The notes under the pieces: model-generated | Database searches by the model: none | What the model was told of the DNA's origin: nothing | Seen by the model: only the letters and a program-made list of their open reading frames with translations | Virus record (IMG/VR): IMGVR_UViG_3300028115_001816 | Coordinates: 1-64,000 of that record | DNA: 64,000 nt | Origin: a virus | Direction: 5' to 3' (one strand) | Program-made: the position numbers and the translations under genes | Part shown: one piece after another, positions 44,507-53,343 of the stretch | How the letters are laid out: each line of letters starts with the position of its first letter | Numbering within the stretch: the first letter of the stretch is position 1

Positions 44507-45539
44507 AAAAGTTGGAATTCACTTTCCTAAAGATTGGCAATATGGACCTGAAGAAATACATATATTTGATAGCACTGCAAAACAAGTAGACAAACAGTTT
44601 CCTAATGATCGTAATCTAGTTATAAACACTACTTGGTTTGGTCCTCAATTTTCTAATGGCGAATGGAAAAAGGCTAACAGTTTTGATCAAGATTTTGATA
44701 ATCTATTCTTGCTTAGTGTAATAGATCCTTTACACTTGCAAAATGAAGACTTAGATTTGCTAATAAAGAAATATAACATAAAAAATGTTTATAGGATAGG
44801 AATGTTTGAAGGCAGTGAGCACGAATGGAACTTTCATGCGTTAATCGGCAAGGATCTGATGCCCAATTATACTGAAGAACAAGTGCTAATGCAAGATCCT
44901 ACATATATCTATATGCTTTATCAACGTAAACCAAGATATCATAGAATAGAAATAACGGAGATACTTAGACAACGTAATTTATTACAAGATGGAATAGTTA
45001 CATTAGGAGGACCAGATTCTGAAACAAAGTGGGAAGGTCATCATAAAGATTGGGAAGTTTTAAAAATCGAAGATTATCCAGAGAATTATTTAGGTACAGG
45101 AGGTCCAAAAGATGCATTTGGCGGAGTGCCTGATGATTTAGTAACAGTTGGCAGACTAGATTTATGGCAATCCCATTTTTTAAATATATCTAGCGAAACA
45201 GTGTTTGATGAATGGGAACCGTTATTAGTCACAGAAAAGATGTGGAAACCTATTATTGGGCTAAGACCTTTCATAGTGCATGGAAACCCTAAAACATATT
45301 CTTGGATGAGAAAAAATGGTTTCAAAACATTTAATAATTACTGGAAACATATTGATGTGGAAAATCTTGGTGCTCATGATACTGTTTATAGAGTTATAGA
45401 ATTTCTAAAAACACAAGATCTATCAAAAATGTACATTGACATGTTAGCAGACTTACGCTACAATAAAGAACGATTTTATGAGTTTAGTAGCGAGCAAGAA
45501 TATAAAATGGAGAACATTTTTGAAAATTATAAGCCCTAA
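44499..45539 (+). CDS. glycosyltransferase-like protein with TEK motif
   Basis: 346 aa from ATG 44499 (TTG 44496 precedes it in frame). The C-terminal half contains EPLLVTEKMWKPIIGLRPFI, HGNPKTYSWMRKNGFKTF and an acidic helix, the same layout as the 40127 and 45520 products. The N-terminal half (PEEIHIFDSTAKQV) is distinct. Probably a GT10-type or related transferase; acceptor and donor unknown. Confidence 0.55.
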   Translation: MLEKVGIHFPKDWQYGPEEIHIFDSTAKQVDKQFPNDRNLVINTTWFGPQFSNGEWKKANSFDQDFDNLFLLSVIDPLHLQNEDLDLLIKKYNIKNVYRIGMFEGSEHEWNFHALIGKDLMPNYTEEQVLMQDPTYIYMLYQRKPRYHRIEITEILRQRNLLQDGIVTLGGPDSETKWEGHHKDWEVLKIEDYPENYLGTGGPKDAFGGVPDDLVTVGRLDLWQSHFLNISSETVFDEWEPLLVTEKMWKPIIGLRPFIVHGNPKTYSWMRKNGFKTFNNYWKHIDVENLGAHDTVYRVIEFLKTQDLSKMYIDMLADLRYNKERFYEFSSEQEYKMENIFENYKP

Positions 45540-46620
45540 TATTTTTTTCCCTCGTATGCTTTTGGAAGAATATAAAGAATATTTTGAAAAAGCACATAGT
45601 AAACTAAGTCCTTGTGATAGTATCTTTGTTTGTATGTTCGATGATATAAAAAGTTATGCTTTTACCCAAAATAAGGTTATTATATTTTATATAGATACTT
45701 TTTTTGATCATAGACAAATTGAAGATTATGTTGAAGTTTTTAATTTACATAAAGATAAACAATTTTATGTTTTTTCAGATAAGTTCAATTTACAGTCTGA
45801 TATGTATGCACCAAATTGTAAACATTTTCAAATAGGATTAGGTGATCAAAGTGTTCTACAATTAGGCACACATGCTACCGCAGTTGAGGATAAGAATTTT
45901 GATAGTGACTGTATTGGTATTTCTTTAAATAGACAACCTAGAAATTTTAGGTTAATGCTTATCTCTTATTTACTAGGCATAAATTTTAATCAACATTGTA
46001 GGATTACTGCACCATTACTACAGACAAGAATTAAAGAAGAGAAAAATATTCTAAATATATGTAATTATGATTTTTATGACTACACAGATACTATACTAAA
46101 GGGTTGGGAAAAAGCCAAACAAAATGATGGAATAACAGATACAACTGATGCGTGGGAGCCTATTAATGTAAAGGAAAAAGTAAAGTCTGATGAGACAGTA
46201 AATCCTTTAGAAAATTATAATCTTAGACTAACACCAATGTTTAAAAACAGTTTTGTTGAGGTTGTGTGTGAAACGAACTACGATTACAATTTTTCCTGTA
46301 TCACTGAAAAAACAATGCAAAACCAATTAGGAAAAAATTTTCCACTATATATGTGCAATACTGGGTATGTAAAATACTTACGTGATAATGGTTTTGATTG
46401 TTTTGATGATATTATAGACCACTCTTATGATAAAGAGACAGATCCAATTTTGCGAATGGTAAAAATGATACAAGATAATAAAATGTTGTTTATTGATACA
46501 GAAAAAACCAAAAACCTGTGGATTAAAAATAGTAATAGGTTTGATTACAATGTAAAATGCTTAGTTAAAATATATACTGATATAAGTAATAAAATTAAGA
46601 ATGTATTAGATGAATTGTGA
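45520..46620 (+). CDS. glycosyltransferase-like protein with TEK motif
   Basis: About 366 aa from TTG 45520, which has GGAG 7 bases upstream and little overlap; an ATG at 45478 would overlap the previous gene by 62 bases. The C-terminal half has VVCETNYDYNFSCITEKTMQ, then YLRDNGFDCFDDIIDHSYDK, nearly the same pattern as the 40127 product (VCETNT, GFDIFDDIID). The N-terminal half contains IIFYIDTFFDHRQ and IGISLNRQPRNFRLML. Likely a third paralogous transferase of this operon; the substrate is unknown. Confidence 0.55.
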   Translation: MKIISPNIFFPRMLLEEYKEYFEKAHSKLSPCDSIFVCMFDDIKSYAFTQNKVIIFYIDTFFDHRQIEDYVEVFNLHKDKQFYVFSDKFNLQSDMYAPNCKHFQIGLGDQSVLQLGTHATAVEDKNFDSDCIGISLNRQPRNFRLMLISYLLGINFNQHCRITAPLLQTRIKEEKNILNICNYDFYDYTDTILKGWEKAKQNDGITDTTDAWEPINVKEKVKSDETVNPLENYNLRLTPMFKNSFVEVVCETNYDYNFSCITEKTMQNQLGKNFPLYMCNTGYVKYLRDNGFDCFDDIIDHSYDKETDPILRMVKMIQDNKMLFIDTEKTKNLWIKNSNRFDYNVKCLVKIYTDISNKIKNVLDEL

Positions 46621-48112
46621 TATCTTGTTAATAAATGTTCCAAGGATAAGTTTGGTATATCCTCCTGCAGGCACAAGTTTACTGAAAGGGGTTGTAGAAC
46701 AACAAGGATTTACCTGTACTGTAAAGGATGCAAACTTTGAATTATTAGATAGCATTAAAGATCCAGATGATTTTGAAACAATTACAAATTATTTTACTAT
46801 CCCTAATGCAGAAATTACTACAAATTGTCAAAATATTATAGACGAATGGTATACTGACCTTGTAAATTATATACTTAAACTTAATCCTAAACATGTTGGT
46901 ATAAGTGTTTTTACATTTGAATGTCAGGTTGCTACTCGTGAACTTTGTAAACTTTTAAGGCAAGTTTATAATGGTAAAATTATAATAGGAGGTGCTGGAT
47001 TAAGTACTACAGGTATTGCAACACAAGTAAATGACTTTGGAAATAACCTTTTAGAAAATAATCTAGTAGATTATTACGTTAGAGGTGAAGGAGAACTTGC
47101 ACTTGTTGATATATTAAAAGAAAATAAAGGTGCAGGCATAAACAATGACAATTATATTCAAATTGAAGACCTTAATAGTTTAGCATATCCAAATTATGAT
47201 GATGTTATCAAGTACAAATACCATTATGCAATAGAGAATATACAACTTCCAATAACAACTAGCAGAGGTTGTGTAAGACGTTGCAGTTTTTGTGATATAC
47301 ATGCATTTTGGAAAAAGTATACATATAGATCTGGCGAAAATATTGCAAAGGAAATGGTTAGTCATTATGAAAAATATGGTGTACGTGACTTTTTCTTTAC
47401 AGATAGTTTAATTAATGGCAATCTTAAAAGTTTTAGACAATTATGTGATTGCTTGGTGACGTATTATGAAGAAAACAATTTGCCAGACAGATTTTTTAGT
47501 TGGGGAGGACAATGGATTGTAAGAACAGAAAAACATTTGAGTCCAGATGACTATAAAAATGCTGCACGTAGTGGTATGAATGGACTTGCAATGGGTGTTG
47601 AAAGCCTAAGTGAGCAAGTTCGTAAGGATATGAATAAAGGATTTAAGAACGAAGACATAGATTATACACTTGAACAGTTTAGATTACATAGTATTAACTG
47701 TTATTTTCTAATGATTGTAGGATATCCAACAGAAACTGAAGAACATCACTTAGAAACAATGCAGAACTTTGTAAAATATCAAGGATATGCTATAGATGGT
47801 ACAATATTTGGAGTAAACTTGGGAGGAACACTTAGTATTGACGAAGGAAGTCCTCTACATCAAGATAGTATACACTTTGGACTAGAACCTACTACAGAAA
47901 ATGAAGAATTATTTGGATTAGATTGGACAAGCAAAGAAAATCCAAAACTTACACTACTGGAAAGAATAAATCGACGAATTGACCTACAGGAATTACTTAT
48001 GGATTTAGGATATACTGTATGGAACGGTGATCACCAATTAAAAAGACTTAAAGCAAGTTATGAGCGTATTAAACAAAATACCTATCACTTTAAAGATATA
48101 CTACACTCATAG
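46610..48112 (+). CDS. radical SAM protein with N-terminal B12-binding-like domain
   Basis: 500 aa. Residues 1 to about 170 form the Rossmann domain typical of B12-dependent radical SAM enzymes (DILLINVPR, VYPPAGTSLLKGVVEQQG, GISVFTFE, IIIGGAGLS). The usual cobalamin-ligand DxHxxG motif is absent: the region reads KDANFELLD. The radical SAM cluster is TTSRGCVRRCSFC (C221, C225, C228), followed by FFFTDSLINGN and GVESLSEQVRKDMNKG. Cobalamin, if bound, would lack the normal lower ligand. Such enzymes methylate or rearrange unactivated carbons. Ends inside the next gene by 53 bases. Confidence 0.75.
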   Translation: MNCDILLINVPRISLVYPPAGTSLLKGVVEQQGFTCTVKDANFELLDSIKDPDDFETITNYFTIPNAEITTNCQNIIDEWYTDLVNYILKLNPKHVGISVFTFECQVATRELCKLLRQVYNGKIIIGGAGLSTTGIATQVNDFGNNLLENNLVDYYVRGEGELALVDILKENKGAGINNDNYIQIEDLNSLAYPNYDDVIKYKYHYAIENIQLPITTSRGCVRRCSFCDIHAFWKKYTYRSGENIAKEMVSHYEKYGVRDFFFTDSLINGNLKSFRQLCDCLVTYYEENNLPDRFFSWGGQWIVRTEKHLSPDDYKNAARSGMNGLAMGVESLSEQVRKDMNKGFKNEDIDYTLEQFRLHSINCYFLMIVGYPTETEEHHLETMQNFVKYQGYAIDGTIFGVNLGGTLSIDEGSPLHQDSIHFGLEPTTENEELFGLDWTSKENPKLTLLERINRRIDLQELLMDLGYTVWNGDHQLKRLKASYERIKQNTYHFKDILHS

Positions 48113-48569
48113 TGGACATGAAAATGGCTGGCCACTATGTAGAGTCCTATGGGATAACAAACAAGTAGCAAACTTTAAAGCAGATGGACAAGAGATTGAA
48201 TTTACTGTGATGCCTAAACCTAAAGGTACAAGCACACTAATTGTAGAACATTATGGAAAAAATGTATATGAAGAACACGATAAATTTATAGAAATAATAG
48301 GTATGAGAATAAACAATATTCCTTTAAAGAATATACTATGGGAATCTACACAGTATCCTATTACTGCACCATGGGACGAACCTTGGCAAGAAGAAGGAAA
48401 CTTATATCTAGGTCATAATGGCCATATAGTGTGGCACTTTAGTAATCCAGTTTTACTAGACATACAAAATAGATTAGGTGTTAAGAAGAAACCACAAGAA
48501 GGGCAGGAAAGCACTAAGAAAGTTTTACAAGAAATAAAAGAATATTTTAGAAATGAAAAAGATAGATAA
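48060..48569 (+). CDS. unknown beta-rich protein, possible carbohydrate-binding fold
   Basis: 169 aa from ATG 48060, the only usable start; this overlaps the radical SAM gene upstream by 53 bases. Segments TLIVEHYGKNVYEEHDKFIE, IIGMRINNIPL and GNLYLGHNGHIVWHF suggest a beta-sandwich of the type seen in calcium-dependent carbohydrate-binding modules. That fold is a guess. The 49188 product has a similar but shorter pattern (FFGKN, DHVIIKNI, FNGIWELKF), and both flank the oxygenase-like gene. Confidence 0.5.
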   Translation: MSVLNKIPITLKIYYTHSGHENGWPLCRVLWDNKQVANFKADGQEIEFTVMPKPKGTSTLIVEHYGKNVYEEHDKFIEIIGMRINNIPLKNILWESTQYPITAPWDEPWQEEGNLYLGHNGHIVWHFSNPVLLDIQNRLGVKKKPQEGQESTKKVLQEIKEYFRNEKDR

Positions 48570-49191
48570 TTTTTTTACAGAAAACGATTGTAAGTGGTTT
48601 CAATGGTATCATAACGTTTTGCCAGAGTCTAGAGATAACGGACTACGTATACAAACTATGACACATTTTGCACAACCATTTTTTGCTAGAAAGTTAAAAC
48701 AAATACAAAGTTTACTTCCAGATAATGAAGAAGTTACTACATTGAATATAAATTTTGATTATGGTGCAGGCGGAATACATAGCGATGGATATCTCGAGCA
48801 TGATAAAAATGATAAAATTGCAAATAGTTATCTAATACCTATTCAAGTCCATCCTACAGACAAGTATTACACAGTAATTTTCGAACAAACTAGTATGGAA
48901 GCAATTACGTTCAATGGTGAACTTGGACTAGGAGATAAAGGTATAACAACTTATAGGCAAGTGTCTAGGGAAGAATTTGGATTAAGTAACGAACCTTTTG
49001 ATAAAGATGTTTATAATAAGTATCTTACTCATTTAAATTATGATGCACTAAAAGGTTTGACAGTTGCACACATTCATGCATGGACACTAGGCAGTGCTAT
49101 GACTTGGCCCAGACAAAACTTTCATGTTAGTGCAAACTTTATAAACAAGGACACAAGAGCAAGTGTATTAATTGTTACGAGATATAAATGA
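48553..49191 (+). CDS. Fe(II)/2-oxoglutarate oxygenase-like protein
   Basis: 212 aa. The facial triad type HxD is GGIHSDGYLEHD (H76, D78). A distal histidine lies in NFHVSANFIN and a basic residue in TRASVLIVTRYK, at the positions expected for the second iron ligand and 2-oxoglutarate binding. These make an oxygenase or hydroxylase likely, acting on a small molecule or residue made by neighbours. It overlaps genes on both sides by 4-17 bases. Motif-level assignment only. Confidence 0.5.
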   Translation: MKKIDNFFTENDCKWFQWYHNVLPESRDNGLRIQTMTHFAQPFFARKLKQIQSLLPDNEEVTTLNINFDYGAGGIHSDGYLEHDKNDKIANSYLIPIQVHPTDKYYTVIFEQTSMEAITFNGELGLGDKGITTYRQVSREEFGLSNEPFDKDVYNKYLTHLNYDALKGLTVAHIHAWTLGSAMTWPRQNFHVSANFINKDTRASVLIVTRYK

Positions 49192-49493
49192 TAGAATTCG
49201 AATTCGAAAACAACGGTAGTTTAGAATATGAAGTTACACTCACAAACAATGGTGCTAAGATAAGATTCTTTGGAAAAAATTATAGTACAAATACAGAAGA
49301 TCATGTTATAATAAAGAATATAATTTATAAAGATTTAATTTTACCAGAACTTTTTGGATACACAAAAATGACAACAGACAATAAAGATTATGCTAACTTA
49401 ACTAATGTAAATTATATTTCATTTAATGGTATATGGGAATTAAAATTTACAGAACAAGATATTAAAAATATACTAAAGAAGAAACTTACATGA
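49188..49493 (+). CDS. unknown small beta-rich protein
   Basis: 101 aa, overlapping both neighbours by 4 bases (ATGA). It reads like a shortened relative of the 48060 product: IRFFGKN, DHVIIKNIIYKDL and FNGIWELKFTEQD align in order with GKN, KFIEIIGM and HNGHIVWHF there. A beta-sandwich binding domain is possible. No catalytic residues are seen. Confidence 0.55.
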   Translation: MIEFEFENNGSLEYEVTLTNNGAKIRFFGKNYSTNTEDHVIIKNIIYKDLILPELFGYTKMTTDNKDYANLTNVNYISFNGIWELKFTEQDIKNILKKKLT

Positions 49494-50890
49494 CTGAAGG
49501 TAATCCAGAAAATAATTTAGAACGTATTTTACAAAACACATTACCGCCACATGATTTCAAACGTGAGCATTTGGATACAAGAAGTGCAAGTTTTTGTGGT
49601 GCAAAATGGTATAATGCTACAGTATGGCTTGGTAGTGGCATGACAACTAGTTGTCATCATCCATTACCACATAAAATAGATGCAGAAGCAGTCAAAACAA
49701 ATCCTAAACTGTTACACAATACTCCTGAGAAAAAAGAACAACGCAGACAAATGCAGTGTGGCGAAAGACCTGCAGGATGTGAATACTGCTGGAAAATTGA
49801 GGACATGGGTCCTGACCATATAAGTGATAGAATTTATAAAAGTTGGATATATACAGATGAGGAACTTACTGATGCATTTACAACAGACTATAAAGAAGAT
49901 TTTGAACTTAGAAGTCTTGAAATCGCCTTTGATAGAACATGCAATTTTGCTTGCAGTTATTGTAATCCTGCGTTTTCAAGCACATGGGTAAAAGATATAA
50001 ACAATAAAGGACCATACCAAAATCTGCAAAGTGATGGTAGAGGACATTTCATACATCCACATGATAGTAACCAGTTGTATGGATACGGAGAGTATAATCC
50101 ATATGTAGAAGCATTCTTTAAATGGTGGGAAAGTGATTTACATAAAACACTAAGGCAATTAAGAGTAACAGGTGGCGAACCACTAATGAGTGCAGACTTA
50201 TGGAAACTTATAGAATGGTTTGAAAAGAATGGCGATAAAAGTCAAACAAGTTTAGCAATTAATAGTAATTTAGTAGCAAAACCAGAATTAATACAAAGAC
50301 TTGTTGATGTTAAATCTCACTTGCCAAGTTTAGGTGTTTACAGTAGTTGCGAAGCAGTAGATTCTAGTGCAGAATATATTCGTGATGGTATGGTATTTGA
50401 TCAGTGGTGGCAAAACATGCAAAAATTACATGAAGCAGATATTGACACACATTGTATGATGACAATAAATGCACTTTGTTTAGAAACGTTGCCTGAACTT
50501 GTGGATCGTATAATGCAAAAGCGAAAAGAGTATAATGGTAATAGATTTGCAATAATGAGTTTCAATATACTAAGATTTCCAAGTTTTCAAAGTCCTTTAG
50601 TGCTGAGCAATGAAATAAAAAAATATCATGTAGAGAAACTTACTGAACTTAGAAAAAAGTGGGCACCTAAGTATCTTAATAGGAGTGATTGTTTTCATGA
50701 GTTTGAACTAGGACAGTTGGATAGACTTATAGAATATTTACAAGTAGTAGATAAGCCACACAGTGAAGGTTTTGATATGCCTAGATTACACAATGACTTC
50801 AAACAATTTTACACACAATATGATATTAGACGCAACAAAAATTTTACAAAAACTTTTCCAGAATTAGAAGAATGGTATGAGTCGCTCTAA
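49490..50890 (+). CDS. radical SAM protein, SPASM/twitch-like cysteines N-terminal to core
   Basis: 466 aa. N-terminal cysteines at 36, 55 (TSCHHPLPH), 90, 97 and 100 (GCEYCWKIE) precede the radical SAM motif C151-NFA-C155-SY-C158. CNPAFSSTW and VTGGEPLM follow. It is the closest relative of the 41094 product: same CHHP/CYHP segment, same EYCW/NYCW motif, same FSSTW. The domain order is reversed relative to classical SPASM enzymes. Starts in the stop of the 101-aa gene, ends 14 bases inside the next radical SAM gene. Confidence 0.8.
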   Translation: MTEGNPENNLERILQNTLPPHDFKREHLDTRSASFCGAKWYNATVWLGSGMTTSCHHPLPHKIDAEAVKTNPKLLHNTPEKKEQRRQMQCGERPAGCEYCWKIEDMGPDHISDRIYKSWIYTDEELTDAFTTDYKEDFELRSLEIAFDRTCNFACSYCNPAFSSTWVKDINNKGPYQNLQSDGRGHFIHPHDSNQLYGYGEYNPYVEAFFKWWESDLHKTLRQLRVTGGEPLMSADLWKLIEWFEKNGDKSQTSLAINSNLVAKPELIQRLVDVKSHLPSLGVYSSCEAVDSSAEYIRDGMVFDQWWQNMQKLHEADIDTHCMMTINALCLETLPELVDRIMQKRKEYNGNRFAIMSFNILRFPSFQSPLVLSNEIKKYHVEKLTELRKKWAPKYLNRSDCFHEFELGQLDRLIEYLQVVDKPHSEGFDMPRLHNDFKQFYTQYDIRRNKNFTKTFPELEEWYESL

Positions 50891-52181
50891 AACAGAAAAA
50901 TATTACGAAACTTACGACTACAATAGTAGGAGGCCAGTCTTTGTAGAATTAGAATCCTTACGTGATGATCAACAAAAAAAATTAATTGAAAGTAAGTATT
51001 TTTGTATGATTCCTTGGACACATATACACGGATTTCCAACAGGAGAAGCATACCCTTGTTGTTTAGGTGAGATGAAACACCCTATTGGAAACATGAGAGA
51101 AAATACTCTAGAGGAAATATGGAATGGTGAGCAATATACACAAATGCGTACTAATATGCTTGCAGACAGGCCTTGTAAAGAGTGTACACGTTGTTACGAA
51201 CAAGAAGAACAAGGATTTTTTAGTATGCGTAATAGCAGTAATAAACATTTCGGACATCATATACATAAAGTAGATCAAGGAATTAATCCAAATTTTGAAT
51301 TAGTCTATTGGGATATACGTTTTAGTAATCAATGTAATTTAAAATGTCGTAGTTGTGGTCCTATGTTTAGTAGTTTATGGTATGATGATCATGTAAAAAT
51401 GCATGGACAACCTCCTAATCATAAACGTATAGAATGGGCCGGGCGTAACAAGAATGATATTTGGGAACAAATGATCCCACATATAGACCATATAGAGCAA
51501 ATATATTTTGCAGGTGGTGAACCACTTATAATGCAAGAGCATTACAATATACTTAAAGAATTAGTAAAAAGAGAAAAGTTTGATGTAAAGTTAATATATA
51601 ATACAAACTTTAATGAAACATTGTATAAAGATTTAGATGTACTAGATTATTGGGGAATGTTTGATAGCGTTAGTGTAGGTGCAAGTTTAGATGCTAGTGG
51701 CAATCGTGCAGAACTAATGCGTAAAGGTTGTGACTGGAATAAAATTACTGCTAACAGAGAACGTATGTTAAAAAAATGTCCAAAAGTAGATTTTTATATT
51801 AGTCCTACACTAAGTTTAATGAATGTAGATCATATACCAGACTTTCATAAGGATTGGGTAGAGCGTGGTTTGTTGAAACCACAAGATTTAAATATAAACA
51901 TTTTACAGAGTCCAGATTGGTATCGTGTAGATTGTTTACCAGATAATATTAAAAAGGATTTAACACATAAATTAAATGAACATATAAACTGGTTAAGTCC
52001 TAAAGATAATTTGCAAAGAGCAACAAACGGATTCAAAAGTCTTATAAGTTTTATGAATGCACAAGATAATACAACTCATTTAGAAAAGTTCAATCAAGTA
52101 ACAACTCAATTAGACAAAGTAAGGATAGAAAATTTTTATAAAGTCTTTCCAGAGTTAGAAAGTCTAAAACAGTATGCATAA
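50877..52181 (+). CDS. radical SAM protein, N-terminal SPASM-like domain
   Basis: 434 aa. Residues of about 40-110 read as a textbook SPASM domain: CMIPWTHIHG, AYPCC, IGNMRENTLEEIWNG and CKECTRC (cysteines 43, 61, 62, 100, 103, 106). The radical SAM cluster follows: C153-NLK-C157-RS-C160, then FAGGEPLI and GASLDASG. In classical family members SPASM is C-terminal. Here it leads. The order is shared by four other genes of this operon. Substrate unknown; SPASM proteins usually modify peptides or proteins. Confidence 0.82.
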   Translation: MSRSKTEKYYETYDYNSRRPVFVELESLRDDQQKKLIESKYFCMIPWTHIHGFPTGEAYPCCLGEMKHPIGNMRENTLEEIWNGEQYTQMRTNMLADRPCKECTRCYEQEEQGFFSMRNSSNKHFGHHIHKVDQGINPNFELVYWDIRFSNQCNLKCRSCGPMFSSLWYDDHVKMHGQPPNHKRIEWAGRNKNDIWEQMIPHIDHIEQIYFAGGEPLIMQEHYNILKELVKREKFDVKLIYNTNFNETLYKDLDVLDYWGMFDSVSVGASLDASGNRAELMRKGCDWNKITANRERMLKKCPKVDFYISPTLSLMNVDHIPDFHKDWVERGLLKPQDLNINILQSPDWYRVDCLPDNIKKDLTHKLNEHINWLSPKDNLQRATNGFKSLISFMNAQDNTTHLEKFNQVTTQLDKVRIENFYKVFPELESLKQYA

Positions 52182-53343
52182 ATGTATATTACCATGGATT
52201 AGTATAGAAGCAACACCTATGGGAACAACAAGACCCTGTTGTTTATATACAGACGAAATACCAAATATCAATCTTAAAAATAGTACACTAGACGATGCTT
52301 TTAATAGTAGAACTATGCGTGATTTAAGACGTAGTTTTAGAAGAGGTGAAAAGCCTGAAGGATGTAGGAATTGTTGGCGTGAAGAAGATGCAGGGAAAAA
52401 AAGCAAGCGGCAATATATGTTAGATAAGTTTAAACATTTAAATGTTGAATATAAAGACAACAAGGGTGAGAAACTTCTATTTTTAGACTTAAAATTAGGA
52501 AACATTTGTAACTTAAAATGTCGTATTTGTGGAAGCTGGAGTAGTAGTAAATGGGCACAAGAAGAATGGGATTACACAGGAAAACATAAAGATCATATAG
52601 CAAAAAAGTGGCTAAAGGACGGGCAGTGGGTAAGAAAATCGCCTAACTTTTGGAAAAACTTAGATGAATTATTACCACAAATAAAATACTTTGAATTTAC
52701 TGGTGGTGAGCCTTGGATGATAAAACAACATTTTGAATTATTACAACGTGCAGTTGAACAAGGTTTTGCAAAAGATATTGACATTCATTACAATACAAAC
52801 ACTACACAGTACCCAAAAGATCCAACTATATGGAAATATTTTAAACATGTACAGATTGCGTTTAGTGTAGACAACACAAAAGAACGTTTTGAGTATGAGC
52901 GTTATGGCGCAAAATGGAAAACATCAAATTCTAATATAAAAAAAGTTCATAGGTTGCGTGAACAAGGATATCCAATTACTACACAATTGTGTTGTACATG
53001 GAACATACAAAATATTTTTTATTTAGATGAAATATTAACTTGGGCATACACAATGGACTTTGATAATATACATTTTAATCTTATGCATGATCCTTGGGAA
53101 TTTAGTTTAAATTGTACCCCAAAAACTGCAAGAGCTCCTCTAATGCTTTATTTGCAAAAACAACAGATAAAACATAAGAAATATGCAACAGATATTCATG
53201 CTCTTAAACAAATTATTGTTGATAGTACTCACGAATCTAGTGATGATATAACAAAAAGATTAAGACGTACAGACTTATATCGTAATCAAAATTTTGCAAT
53301 AAGTCATAGTAAAATTGCAAAGGCTATAAACTATGAACTCTAA
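52174..53343 (+). CDS. radical SAM protein, N-terminal SPASM-like domain
   Basis: 389 aa. A compact SPASM-like segment occupies residues 1-70: CILPWISIEATPMGTTRPCC, STLDDAFN and GCRNCWREED (cysteines 4, 22, 23, 64, 67). The radical SAM cluster is C112-NLK-C116-RI-C119, then FTGGEPWM. It starts 8 bases before the end of the previous radical SAM gene and overlaps the next by 11, so three of these are consecutively coupled. SPASM-first order as in its neighbours. Target unknown. Confidence 0.82.
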   Translation: MHKCILPWISIEATPMGTTRPCCLYTDEIPNINLKNSTLDDAFNSRTMRDLRRSFRRGEKPEGCRNCWREEDAGKKSKRQYMLDKFKHLNVEYKDNKGEKLLFLDLKLGNICNLKCRICGSWSSSKWAQEEWDYTGKHKDHIAKKWLKDGQWVRKSPNFWKNLDELLPQIKYFEFTGGEPWMIKQHFELLQRAVEQGFAKDIDIHYNTNTTQYPKDPTIWKYFKHVQIAFSVDNTKERFEYERYGAKWKTSNSNIKKVHRLREQGYPITTQLCCTWNIQNIFYLDEILTWAYTMDFDNIHFNLMHDPWEFSLNCTPKTARAPLMLYLQKQQIKHKKYATDIHALKQIIVDSTHESSDDITKRLRRTDLYRNQNFAISHSKIAKAINYEL

